Program-made: the position numbers and the translations under genes | The notes under the pieces: generated by a model | Database searches by the model: none | What the model was told of the DNA's origin: nothing | Seen by the model: the letters and a program-made list of their open reading frames with translations, nothing else | Assembly (NCBI GenBank): GCA_017530965.1 | Contig: JAFXLS010000154.1 | Location: forward strand, 1 to 50,405 | Direction: 5' to 3' | Origin: Fibrobacter sp. | GTDB lineage: Bacteria > Fibrobacterota > Fibrobacteria > Fibrobacterales > Fibrobacteraceae | Length of the DNA: 50,405 nucleotides | Shown: positions 14,694-27,000 of the stretch, piece by piece | Numbering within the stretch: position 1 is the stretch's first letter | Layout: the number at the start of each line of letters is the position of its first letter

Positions 14694-17015
14694 ATGAGCA
14701 AGGATTTAAAAGAAAAAGCTCTCGAATATCACGCCATGGGCAAGCCCGGCAAAATCGAAATCGTGCCGACCAAGCCGCATAGCACGCAGACCGACTTGGG
14801 CCTTGCATACACTCCGGGTGTAGCTGCTCCTTGCTTGGAAATCGAAAAGGACAACAACCTTGCTTATGAATACACCGGTAAGGGAAACCTCGTTGCTGTG
14901 ATCAGTAACGGTACGGCAGTGCTTGGCCTCGGAGACATTGGCGCCCTCGCTGGTAAGCCGGTGATGGAAGGTAAGGCTCTCCTCTTCAAGATTTACGCCG
15001 GTATCGATGTGTTCGACATCGAAATCAACGAAAAAGATCCGAAGAAGTTTATCGAAATCGTGAAGGGTATCGCCCCGACGTTCGGCGGCATCAACCTCGA
15101 AGACATCAAGGCTCCGGAATGCTTCGAAATCGAAGATACCCTGAAGGCTGAACTCGACATCCCCGTGATGCATGATGACCAGCACGGTACCGCAATCATT
15201 TCTTCTGCAGGCCTCTTGAACGCAATTGAAGTGGCTGGCAAGAGCATTCGCAACGTGAAGATGGTGGTGAACGGTGCGGGTGCAGCCGCTTGCGCCTGCA
15301 CGCGACTCTACTTGTCGCTCGGTCTCAAGAAAGAGAACCTGGTGATGTGCGACAGTAAGGGTGTCATTCGCAAGGACCGCAAGGGCCTTACCGAAGCGAA
15401 GGCTTTCTTTGCGACCGACCGCACCGATATCGAAACGCTCGAAGACGCCATGAAGGGCGCCGATGTGTTCGTCGGCCTCTCCAAGGCTAACGTCCTGACT
15501 CGCGAAATGGTCCGCAGCATGGCCGACCAGCCGATCGTTTTTGCACTCGCCAACCCGAACCCCGAAATCAGCTACGAAGAAGCCATGGCAAGTCGTGGCG
15601 ACCTGATTTTTGCGACGGGCCGCAGCGACTATCCGAACCAGGTGAACAACGTTATCGGTTTCCCGTACATTTTCCGCGGAGCCCTCGACGTTCGCGCTAC
15701 CTGCATCAACGAACACATGAAACACGCCGCCGTGCGCGCTATTGCCGCTCTTGCCCACAAGCCGGTTCCGGATGTGGTGAACATTGCCTACAACTCCCAG
15801 CGCTTTACCTTCGGTAAGGAATACTTGATTCCGAAGCCGCTGGATCCGCGCCTGTTGACCGATGTGTCCATCGCTGTGGCTAAGGCCGCTATCGAAAGTG
15901 GTGTGGCTCGCAAGCCGATTACCGATTGGGATGCTTACTACGACCGTCTGCGTGACATGATGGGTTACGACAACAAGCTTATCCGTCAGTTTAGCGATAC
16001 GGCTCGCAGCAACCCGAAGCGCGTGGTGTTTGCCGAAAGCAACCTCAACATGCTCAAGGCTGCGGTGCAGGCCAAGACCGAAGGCGTTGCACACCCGATT
16101 CTGCTTGGCAACCCCGAACGCATTCAGATTATCGCCCAGCGCGAACAGCTCGACCTTACGGGCATCAAGATTGTGAACCCGCGTTCTCCGGAAGAATTCG
16201 AACGCCGTCGCAAGTATGCTGAAATCTACGCCGAAGAAAACGGTCGTAACGGTGTGACGCTCGATGAAGCTCGCGATGACATGTTCGAACCGAACCACTT
16301 CGGTATGATGATGGTGAAGGTCGGCGACGCTGACGCCCTCATTTCTGGCGGTTACTCCAAGTATTCCGAAACGATTGAACTCGCCAAGGAAATCATCGGT
16401 ATCCGCGAAGAATACAAGCACTTCGGCGCTATGCACATTTTGAGCACTCGCAAGGGAACCTTCTTCCTGGCCGATACGCTGGTGAACCGCGATCCCGATG
16501 CAGAAACGCTCGTGGATATCGTCAAGCTCACTCACGACGCCGTGCGCTTCTTTGCTCACGAACCTGTGATGGCCATGCTCAGCTACGCGAACTTTGGTAG
16601 CGACAAGGGAGCTCCGCGCGGAACGTCCAACACTGCCCGCGAAGCAGTGCGCATGATTCACGAACAGTATCCGGATTACGTGATCGATGGCGAAATGCAG
16701 GTGAACGTGGCGCTTGACAAGGACCTGCGCGACACTAAGTACCCCTTCAACAAAATCAAGGGCCAAACGGTCAACACGCTTATCTTCCCGTGCCTCTCTT
16801 CTGCAAATACCACTTGCAAGATGCTCTTGGAAATGGGCGTGGGCGAATCCATTGGTCCTGTGCAGATGGGCTTGAACAAGCCGGTTCACTTTACCGACTC
16901 CGACGCCTCTGTACACGATATCTTCAACCTGACGGTTGCCGCCGTGATCGACGCTATCGTTCAGGAAAAGAAGGACGAAGAAAAGAGCCGCAAAAAGTTC
17001 GACAAGATGTGGTAA
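14694..17015 (+). CDS. maeB: NADP-dependent malic enzyme with C-terminal phosphotransacetylase-like domain
   Basis: Oxidatively decarboxylates malate to pyruvate and CO2 and makes reducing equivalents. The N-terminal malic enzyme part (about residues 1-430) shows YTPGVAAPC near 43, [24 protein letters not shown] sequence, the metal-binding [11 protein letters not shown] and the nucleotide-binding [11 protein letters not shown]. The C-terminal part (about 440-770) resembles phosphate acetyltransferase ([30 protein letters not shown]) and in such fusions is usually regulatory. The length of 773 residues matches MaeB proteins. The frame extends to a TTG at 14649, but ATG 14694 is preceded by AAGGAG and is the natural start. 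It ends five bases from the convergent outer-membrane protein gene, with no clear terminator between. Confidence 0.95.
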   Translation: MSKDLKEKALEYHAMGKPGKIEIVPTKPHSTQTDLGLAYTPGVAAPCLEIEKDNNLAYEYTGKGNLVAVISNGTAVLGLGDIGALAGKPVMEGKALLFKIYAGIDVFDIEINEKDPKKFIEIVKGIAPTFGGINLEDIKAPECFEIEDTLKAELDIPVMHDDQHGTAIISSAGLLNAIEVAGKSIRNVKMVVNGAGAAACACTRLYLSLGLKKENLVMCDSKGVIRKDRKGLTEAKAFFATDRTDIETLEDAMKGADVFVGLSKANVLTREMVRSMADQPIVFALANPNPEISYEEAMASRGDLIFATGRSDYPNQVNNVIGFPYIFRGALDVRATCINEHMKHAAVRAIAALAHKPVPDVVNIAYNSQRFTFGKEYLIPKPLDPRLLTDVSIAVAKAAIESGVARKPITDWDAYYDRLRDMMGYDNKLIRQFSDTARSNPKRVVFAESNLNMLKAAVQAKTEGVAHPILLGNPERIQIIAQREQLDLTGIKIVNPRSPEEFERRRKYAEIYAEENGRNGVTLDEARDDMFEPNHFGMMMVKVGDADALISGGYSKYSETIELAKEIIGIREEYKHFGAMHILSTRKGTFFLADTLVNRDPDAETLVDIVKLTHDAVRFFAHEPVMAMLSYANFGSDKGAPRGTSNTAREAVRMIHEQYPDYVIDGEMQVNVALDKDLRDTKYPFNKIKGQTVNTLIFPCLSSANTTCKMLLEMGVGESIGPVQMGLNKPVHFTDSDASVHDIFNLTVAAVIDAIVQEKKDEEKSRKKFDKMW

Positions 17016-17020
17016 AAAAA

Positions 17021-17956
17021 CTACTTCTTTTTACTCTTTTTAGCCTTCGTTTTTGCGGAGGCTTTTTTCTTTGTAGTAGATTTTTTGGAAGCCTTTTTCT
17101 TTCCCTTGACGTCTGTCGCCTGCACGGCGGCTGGCTCGGGTTCAGCCGTTTCTTCAGAAGAAATTTCTGCAGGCTTGTTTTCTGCAGAAGCTGCCGCTGG
17201 CGATTCCGCCTCTACGGGCTGTACGGGTTCTGTGGCTTTAGTAGAATCGGCTATCTGTTCGGAGATGGCTGCGCTTTCGCTATCATCGCTGCCATCGTCG
17301 AAAGGTTCTTCTTGTACAGCGGATTCGTCCCTCTTTTCGATTCGGTCGTGGGGGTTGTAGATTTTATCGCGAGAAAGTTCGAAACCGATGGACAGGCGGG
17401 CGCCGAATTTGCCTGTCGAAATGCGATGGTTCAGGTCACTGCTTTCGTAGGACTTAAGTACGGAGGCATATTCGTAGTTGACTTCGACGCCGATTCGGTA
17501 GGGGAGTATGACACCGAGGCCTCCGGCGACAAAGAAGTCGAAGGGGCGTTCCCACCAGTTTCCGTTACCGGTGATGAGGGGGAGAACACCTACGCGGCCT
17601 ACGGCATAAGGTGAAAAGATGGCGTCGGTATTGATGCGGCCGAAAGCGAAGGTTCCCCATACGGGAATAGAGGCGGGGACGATCTTGGTGTCGTCCTCTT
17701 CCAGTGGACTCTTGTAGCCTACGCCGAAACCGTAGCGGATGGGACTAAATTCGGCGGCGAAGTTCATTTCGAGACCGGCAGAGAACTGCATTTCGCTGTC
17801 CCAGTCCCTTTCGGATTTTACGCTTTTCTGGTGGGTGACGATAGATGCGTTGCTGGGTGCATAGCCGTTGAAAAAAGGCCTGAGTTCCATGGCAAAAACA
17901 TTGCTGATTAGGCAAAAAATGCAAGCGAGTATGAATTTCCTCAACATAAACCCCAT
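17021..17956 (-). CDS. Predicted outer-membrane beta-barrel protein with Lys-rich C-terminal tail
   Basis: No named family is recognised. Residues 1-22 form a signal peptide (cleaved near NVFA). The next 180 residues alternate hydrophobic and polar positions with many aromatic ends, as in small outer-membrane barrels (FSAGLEMNFAAEF, YGFGVGY, FFVAGGLGVILPYRIGVEVNYEYA, FGARLSIGFEL). An acidic, Ala/Pro/Ser-rich stretch of about 80 residues follows. The protein ends in about 30 residues that are almost entirely Lys, Ala, Ser and Thr. That tail could bind peptidoglycan, polysaccharide or nucleic acid, but this is speculation. An internal ATG at 17947 is an alternative start that gives a tighter signal peptide. 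A TATCTTTT box lies about 20 bases upstream. Confidence 0.7.
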   Translation of the reverse strand: MGFMLRKFILACIFCLISNVFAMELRPFFNGYAPSNASIVTHQKSVKSERDWDSEMQFSAGLEMNFAAEFSPIRYGFGVGYKSPLEEDDTKIVPASIPVWGTFAFGRINTDAIFSPYAVGRVGVLPLITGNGNWWERPFDFFVAGGLGVILPYRIGVEVNYEYASVLKSYESSDLNHRISTGKFGARLSIGFELSRDKIYNPHDRIEKRDESAVQEEPFDDGSDDSESAAISEQIADSTKATEPVQPVEAESPAAASAENKPAEISSEETAEPEPAAVQATDVKGKKKASKKSTTKKKASAKTKAKKSKKK

Positions 17957-18048
17957 AAATTAAGAAATTTGTAACAAAAGATAAAAATTTTTCTAAATTA
18001 TTTGTAGGGATAGACCCCTGTAAAAAAGGTCTTGTTGGGAGAACATCG

Positions 18049-21000
18049 ATGATTCGAGCATATATTGCATTGTGCATTTTGTTTGTTTTTAGTTCTTTTA
18101 GTTACGCGCAGACTGCACAAGAGCAGACTGTACCAGTTTCCATAGAAGATAATGGTAATGTTAGACTTCTTTCTGCAAAAGGAACTAGGGATTACTCTGT
18201 CGGCGATACCATTCGGCTCGACGCGACTCCCCAAGATGGCTATGCCTTCGATGAATGGAAATTGGAGAGTGGTAATTGCGTTATTGACGACGCTCATTCC
18301 AGGTCGACCTTTGCCACGGCGTATAAAGGCGGCCTTTGCCGTTTTAGACCTTTCGCAAAAGAACAAAGCTTTTATTATGAACTGACTCCTGGTGAAGGTC
18401 CCATTGTGCTGGACTTCAAAAAATATTCGACCACGACGGGGTATAGCGCTTATGGGGTCCGAATAAAAGTCAGGCAGGGGGGCAAGAGGTTCGTTCTAGC
18501 CATTTCGAACTATACCCAAAGAAATTACCCATCTAAAAGCCATACAGGTTTTGATAACAGAATGGAATCGACAGGATCTTTCTCAAATGGTCGACTCTAT
18601 TTTTATAGTGACGGGTACGGCTCTACTCCTTATGATTACTATATCGCTATTCCCGAAGAAAACATTGATAGCGATGACAAAAAGGCTACGGCTCAGGCGT
18701 TTTTAGCCTATAATTTGACAACTAAATATGAGGGCAGTGGTTCAGTTGAACTGGGTTCCTATGATAGAGTCTTTATTGAAGGGGATACGCAAACTGTTTC
18801 CGCCACTCCGAATAAGGGTTACCGCTTTGGCCACTGGAAAACGACCGGCGGATGCTCCGTTGATGATGAAAATTCCCCTACGGCTACCGTTACCATGGGG
18901 GCAAACGATTGCGTTGTCACGGCGGTGTTCAATACGGGTGAAGTCTATGAACTTTCTTCGACGCCGAAGTCTTTCAACTTGGCCAAAGATGCTTTCTTGG
19001 TAGACGGCAATTATGACTTGCGTACCAAGTTTACCGCCCCGGCAACCGGCACCTATGTGATTGAGGTAAAGACCAATAGAAGTATCAAGTACATTGACAA
19101 TGGACAAAACTCCTCATTTAACGCTACCACGGAAAAGACGCTTGCAAGTAATGGCCAAATTTCCTTGAGCATGAGTGCGGGAAAGTCCTACTACATCTTG
19201 TTCCGCCAATTAGAAGACTATGGCACGGATGATATTGAACTGGTGGTGAAGCGAAAATATGTTTTACGCTATGACAATACTGGTTCAGGAAGCTATAGCT
19301 CGATGAATTGCGACCCCGATTCTTCTTACACGATTGGTGCGGGATCTGTGTTTGGAAAGATGTTTGACAAATGGGAAGTGGTGTCGGGTACCTGCAAAAT
19401 AGACAAAGAGAACCTTATGGTTACAAAGGTTCAACTTTCTGCGAATTGCACCATCCAGGCACATTTTAAAGATGCTCCCATTCTGCCCATTGCCGAAATA
19501 CCCGTCACCTACAATTTTGAAGTCGATGGTTATGTCCGCGGTTCCAACTACAGCATGAATACGGGATTTATCCCGACGGACTCCGGTACCTACAGGCTCA
19601 CGATTAAACCGTCTAACACGACAACTGTTTATTTTTATGATCAGGGCTCCGACACAACATTCACTTCTACAAACAGTAAAAGTTATAGCGGACTTGATAC
19701 TAAAAAGATTTTCTTGGGAAGCGTCAATACAGACGGCCGGTATCTTCTTTTTAGTAATTATGGCACGCAATCCTTAACGTTCAACGTCGACCGTACTTAC
19801 CATATAGAACTCGTAGGTGACGAAGATATTTCAGCCAAGTTTGAAAACGGTTCTTCCCATGACTCTTCGCATGTTAATGGTGAATCTATACAAATTACCG
19901 CCAATGCATCTAGTGGAAAGAGATTTTCATACATGAAGGTGACTTCGGGGAAATGCACCTTGAACGACACCGCTGCACAGAATGCAAAAGTGACTGTCAA
20001 TGGAGATTGTAAAATAACCGTATTCGCAGAAGACGATGGTGGCGTTTATCCGATTTCTACAACGCCTTCGGAATTCAACTATGGCATGCACCGCTCTGAA
20101 ATCGGCTCAAGTTTTGGCATCAAGACCGTGTTTACGGCGCCTAAAGACGGCCGATACACTATTTTCACAAAAGGCAACCTGTCGAATGTTTGGGCTTATG
20201 ACGAAACCTTTACCACAAAGAGCAGTCTCTCATCCAATGCGTTTAGTGCCACTGAAGGTGAAAAATATTATTTCTACTTGCAAAGCAACAATTCCTCCTA
20301 TTCCCCGGACAAGAATGACACTCTCTCGGTATGGGTTGTCAAAAACGTGAACGTAACTTCTGCAGTTTCGGGTGCGGGAAGCGTTAACGTCAATAGTAAA
20401 TTGGGCTCTAGTGACGATAAACTTGCCGGTGATTCCATTTCGATTGTGGCTATTGCAGATGATGGATCGCGTTTTGACCATTGGGAAAAAGTTTCTGGTT
20501 CCTGTACGATTCGTGATACCGCAAAGATTAGCACCTTCGTGGCGCTCGCCGGAGATTGCAAGGTAAAGGCGTTCTTTGTAGAAGGCAAAGTTTTTGAAAT
20601 TAGCGAAACTCCCAAATGGTTCAATTTCCTTAAAGACGGTGTCATGCGCAACGGATATATGGGAATACAGACTTATTTCGATGTTCCGACTGCGGGAACC
20701 TATAAGTTTGTTGCGTATTCTAACACGACCAATTATTATCGTTACCTTTATTCCGATGAAACTTTTAAAACGGGGACCTACAAGTCTTCTAATGTTGATG
20801 CCATTGCGGAGGCCGGTAAGCATTATTATGTGTTCCGTAATAATCGCAATCTCTCGCAGATCACGTCTGCCGATTCCATATTGATTTCGGTGAAACGTAC
20901 TTACCGGGTTCATATAGATACCCTGGGAAAAGGCGATGTCACAATCAATGGCTATTACCGCTATGACGATTCTACGGCCGCTGCGGGGGATACCCTTCGG

Positions 21001-24000
21001 CTTGTTGCCTCTCCAAACACTGGTTATAAGTTCAAAAAGTGGGACGTTGTTTCGGGTTCTTGCACCTTGTCCGATAAGGCGTCGGCTACGACAACAGTCA
21101 CGGTCAAGGGAAACTGCAACCTTAAAGCCAACTTTACTGCAGGTGAAATCTATAGCGTTACCGATACACCCAAGGAATACACCTTCAAAGACAATTATTA
21201 CAGTGGCTCTGCAACTAATGGCGTTCGTTTCACTTTCGTTGCGCCGGCCGACGGTAAGTACGGCATTGTGGTGAAACTTAAAAATCGAGTTAGCTATGTT
21301 ACATATTACAAATGTGCTAATGATGGTTGCACAAGTTACTCTACTTACAAAAGTGTCGCTTCCCCCTATATTGACTCTGTAACAGTTTCAAAGGGCGACG
21401 TGGTAAACTTCAAAGTGTTGCCCTACAGTTCCGCTTACGCCAATGAGGATGTCATTTCGGTTCATTATGTAGATTTGAATAAAAAACGCCTTGCCATAAA
21501 ACTCATGGCTGATTCCCTGGGAACTGTTTCTCCCAGCGCGGGCTATACAGATGTGATTTCTGGTATGGACTATAGTATTAACGCTGCGGCGACTCGCTTT
21601 GGTTACCGATTTGATCAATGGAGTGTGAAGTCCGGTAATGCGACCATTGCGAATAAAGATACTAGCTATACATTTGTAAGCACAACCAACGACGCTACCG
21701 TTCAAGCTCGCTTTAGAAAAGGTGATGTCCATAAAATTGACGAAACGGTAAAGTCTTTTGTTTATAGCACAGACTACTATTCCGATTCTGTTTACCGCAG
21801 TAAGTATGAAGTGGCGTTGAAATGGACTCCTAAGGATACGGGAACCTACTTCTTGGATATAGAATCTCCGCAGGCAAGCGGCTATGTGTATATTTTTGGC
21901 AGCAGTTCCACGTTCAGGTCTTATAATGACTATGATTATTTTAGCAACAGCTACAGTCTCCCTGTTACCGTAAAAAATAAGGGCGAAACACTGTATTGGA
22001 CTGTTGTTCCCTATAGCTCCAGCTATTATAACAGTTCGTTTACGGTAACTATACGGAGCTCGGTGTCCCTGAAGGTTATCGCTGGCAGCAACGGATCTCT
22101 ATCGAGTAATTCACTAATAAAACTTGGCGCTGGTCAAGATACTACCGTTACCGCCTATGGAAATATGGGCTATGTCTTTAACAAGTGGCGAGTGGTTTCG
22201 GGCGGTGCGTCTATAAAGAGTCTGACTTCACGCTCTACCAAAGTGACTGTCAACAAGGATGCTGTTATTGAAGCCTCGTTCCGCAAGGGTCCCATTCAGA
22301 ATGTCGGTTATGACGAAAGTAAGTTTACATTCAATAAGGACAAGTATACCGACAACAGCAGATACAACAACTATGTATTCATGACCTGGACTGCTCCTGA
22401 TTCTGGTATGTACTTTGTTGATTTAAATATTTCGGGAACCAGCGATCTCTATAGTTTTGGTACGGATTCTACGTTCTCGAGATCTTCTTCGAAGCATTAC
22501 TATTCCGGTGAGAACGGTTTCGCTTTCACGGGAGCCTCGGGCGTTCCGCAGTATTGGGCCTTGGGACCTTATTATACTAGCGACAGCTCTGATTCCTATA
22601 GCGTAAAAATAAGCAGGGGATATGAACTTTCCATTAATGTCGATGCTTCTATGGGAACGATCAATACGAATAGCAAGATTGCTCTGCATAAAGGACGCGA
22701 TACAATCATTACGGCCAGCAGCAAGGTGGGCTATTTCTTTGATGAGTGGAGTAAAGTTTCTGGTAGTGTGACGATTGGCGCTTCAACCCAGCGTTCGACA
22801 AATGTATCTATCGAAAGTGATGCTACGATAAAGGCTAAGTTCCACAAGGGACCTGTTCAGAAAATTGGAACAACTGCAAAGACCTTTACCTTTAATAAGG
22901 ACATTTTTACGGATCATGCGAGCCATCCGTATGATGTAGCCATGACATGGACCGCTCCTGATTCCGGCTGGTATTACCTGGAAATCGAAAGCCCCGATAG
23001 TGACATTACCCGTGGCTACCTCTGGAACTATGGTACAGATTCAACCTTTAGTGGTTCCTATAGCACCGCTATCATGCCAGTCAGTTACCTGTTCCAGGGG
23101 GCTGCCGGTGTACCCCAGTATTGGTCTTTCCAACGGTATTATAATGCGGATTCCAGTAAACGCTTTACAGCGAAAATCGTAAAGTCCGCTCAAATCACGG
23201 TTGTTTCGGATGGCCATGGAACAGTGACTCCCACAACTCCGAAACCAGCAAGTCAAACGAGCTCGGTAAGCATTTCTGCGACATCGAATTTCGGATACAA
23301 CTTCAATGAGTGGGCCGTTACATCTGGCACTCCGGATATCGGAAACACCAAGAGCGCAAACACCACGATAAAATCTGCGGACGATGCCACCGTCAAGGCG
23401 ACCTTTGTCAAGGGGTCTGTCCAGGCAATTGGCTCAACAAAGAAGGATTTTGTCTTTGCGAAAGACTACTATACCGACACCACCGGATTCAAAAATCAGG
23501 TGTTCATGTCCTGGACTGCACCCGATACCAACTGGTACTTTGTAGAATTCAAAGCCGATTCTGCGATTGACTTGAATGTTTACAGCTACGGAACCCTTTT
23601 GAGTGCCAAGCACGAGCGCTTGATAAAGTCGAATGGAAAGTATTATCTGACGTTCCAGGGCGAAAAGGGTGCTACCCATTATTGGGGCGTGGCCCCTTAT
23701 AATGCTCCCGATTCCCTTGTGGGTATTTCGGCAAGGATTGCGGTTCCCTATGTGTTGACAGTCGAATCTGCCGATGAAGGAAACGTGTTCCCCCGTGGCG
23801 ATGTCGCCATGCCTATGGCCGGGGATACAACAGTTATCGCCATTCCTTACGGCGGTTACATCTTTAGCAAATGGACAGTCACGAAGGGCAATGTTTCTAT
23901 TGATGACTCTACGAGCGCAAGGACGACCGTTACTCCGCTGGATTCCTCGTGCGCCATCAAGGCAAATTATGTTATTGACTTTTCCATTGTGCCAGAACTG

Positions 24001-27000
24001 AAGATTACTAATCTTGATTTGACCGACTATCCGAGAGTATGTACCAGGGTCTCCGTTGTAGATAAGAACAACGGTCGTTCCGTTTACGGCTTGGATTCTA
24101 CGGACTTTATCTTGTTTGAAAACGACAAACCGCTCCCTGCCGATGTGACAGTGCATAAGAGCGTAAAGGGCGTGTCGGTGGCGCTCGTGGCCGATGAAAG
24201 CGCTTCTATGTCCGGAACGCGTATGGTCGAAGCGAAGAATTCCATGAAGGCGTTTGTGGATCAGATGGGCCCTTATGACAGAACTGCCATTGTGGGCTTT
24301 GATGGTGATGACGGAATTGTACATCAGGCCATGACATCGGACCGCGCTTTGCTTTATGCAGGAATCGACAGGCTGACTGCTGATGGCAGCTCGACAAATA
24401 TTACCGATGGAGCCTATCGCGGCGTAGAACAGGTGAAAGATGAAGTGAATCCGACCGCGGTGATTATATTCTCTGACGGTGCCAACAACGAAACTCACTT
24501 TACCTTGGATCAGGCGGTCAATTTAGCGAACAGCAACAATACTTCTATTTATTCCATTGGAGTCGGATCGGGGGCGACTGTTGAGCCCTTAAAAAGCCTG
24601 GCTGTGCGAACTGGCGGTATTTATACCACGGCTCCCACCTCTTCTCAGTTGGCAGATATTTACGCTGCGGTTCGCACTGCTGTCATGGCGAAATACACGG
24701 TATGCTATTCTACTCCCGATACTGTAATCGATGGTGACGCCCATGTTGTAGAAATCAAGACGAGTGTGCATGGCAAGAGTACAAGCGATACTGCCGTCTG
24801 GAACGAAAACCATTTACCGCCTAAGGTGACCTTGACCATGGCGACCGCGGGACTTGTGGGTAAGGAACTTCATTTGGATTCCTTGAATATCGGAGTTGTT
24901 GTTTCGTCTAAACTTTCTATGTCGTCTGTGAAGGCTTTTGTTCGCACCCATGGGGATACGTTGTCTGCATACAAGCAATTTACCATGAGAAAGCTGAAGG
25001 ATAGCACTTGGACTGTTTATATTCCCGATAGCGATCTAATTGCTCCGGGTATCGATTTTTATGTGATTGCGACGGATTCTCAGGGAAATGTGGGAAACAC
25101 GCCTTCTGTCAATTTACCCGAAAAGAATCCGTACACCATTTATGTCAAGAACAAGATGTCGAATATTAAGCTGATTACAGAAGGCTGTGTCGATACTATG
25201 GGGACCGATGTAAAATTGAGCTTCGAAGTCCACGATATTGAAGGAATGGATTCTGTAAAGCTTTATTATAGAAGCCGTAGCAAGGCGCCTTTCGATACTT
25301 TGCCTATGGTACGCCGCAGCAGAACCAGCGATTACTGGGACGTGATGGTGCCCTCAAAGGCGTTTGGCGGAAGCAAACTGGAAATCAATGCCGAGGCGTG
25401 GGATGTCTTGGGCGAAAAGACCACCTGGCTTACCACAGAGAAAACCTATGTTGATGGCTGCGAACCTCCGCCCGCTCCAGATGAAACGGACTATATCCAT
25501 ATCGTAAACGGGGATTCTTCCGGAAAGTCTATCAAAAGAACGACGGAAAAAATCAGGCTGACACTGGAAAGTCAGGATTTCACGCCGGGAAAGGATACCC
25601 TTACGGTTTCGCTTTCTTGCTTCTATTCTGGCGATATTGAAAGTAACTTGAAAGTTGCCGAAAAGAAGCCCGGCTATTACGAGATTACAAAAGACATCGA
25701 GAAAAATGAATATGCGCCGAAACGCGGCGACGGAAAGATTTCTTGCGATGCTTCGGATATCCTTGTGGCGGAATTCAAGGACCCTGTATACAAGACCCTC
25801 GCCAGCAAAAAGGTCGTTGTGTCCGATAACATCGATACCACTTACCGTTTCTTGAAAAAGAAAACCGATGTGGAATTAGATTCTGTAGAAACCACCGACA
25901 GCGTGGCGTTTGTACTCCGTGTTACGGCCGAAAGCAAGTCGATTTATGCCCGCGATACTATCAAGGTCACCCTGTTCACCAATACCGGCGATACCATTAG
26001 GCTTAAGGCTGTAGAAACCGATGTGTATTCTTCGGAATTTGAAACGACATCGGCGTTCTACTTTGTCGATGGCGAGAAGGAACTGAAAAGTAAGCGCCTT
26101 GATGCTGTTTTCAACTACAAGAGTACCAGGAACCGCGTCAAGATTTATGCCGAGGTAGATGGCGATGAGTCTGCACTAAGTTTCCGCAACTCGCTGATTG
26201 TTTATTCCAATTATGCTGCCGCAGACTATGCCGAAATTTACGACAGCGACAAGGATGGCCGCGCCGATTCCGTTCGCGTCCACTTTATTGAGCGCCTTTC
26301 CGAAAATATCGCAAGCATCGATACCGTCTTCTGGAATGCTGCTGGAAAGACGTGGAAAAAGGCGTCCAAGAGCAGAATGCACGTGAGTGAAGATTCCCGC
26401 TGGGTGGAAGCCGTTATCAAGGAACCATTCGGTTACGGCGTGACCTTTGCCGATAAGGACAATGCCCCTTACTTGCGCATGACAAAGACTGCTGCCGACC
26501 GCCCGCAAAAGGTGGAACTCCGGGATAAAATTGGCCCGGTCCCCGTGAAGGCGGAAAAGCACCCTGGCCGCGTCCAGACAGAGGAATACATTGAGGAATC
26601 CTACGGCATTCCGCCCGATACCTTGTTTGTAGAAATGTCCGAAGCGATTTCCACCAAGGAAACGAATGAACCCTGGAAAAATCTGTTCCGCTATTCCGCT
26701 CGCTGCTCCGATACGGCGAGCATGGCGCTGCGCGTTCTAGGGGAACCGACGGTAAGTGAATCTGGCAAGGAATGGACGATTGTCCTTAAGGACAACAACT
26801 TGCTGGTGGACAACTGCATTCGCACAAACCCCGCCTCGGGTTATGTTGACGATCAGAAGAATGCCGTTGGAATTGGAGGCGTGTCGGTGGGCGGCAAGAA
26901 CAGCGATATTTACCTTTACGAGGTATCTTCCAATATTCGCCTCTTAAAGAAAGACAAGAAGCCGAAGTGGATTCCCCCTGGAGAAAAGGAATGGGAACTT

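Noticed and set aside
14706..16916. 736-codon minus-strand open frame opposite maeB
   Set aside because: It lies fully within maeB, is His/Val-rich as antisense shadows are, and has no family motifs.
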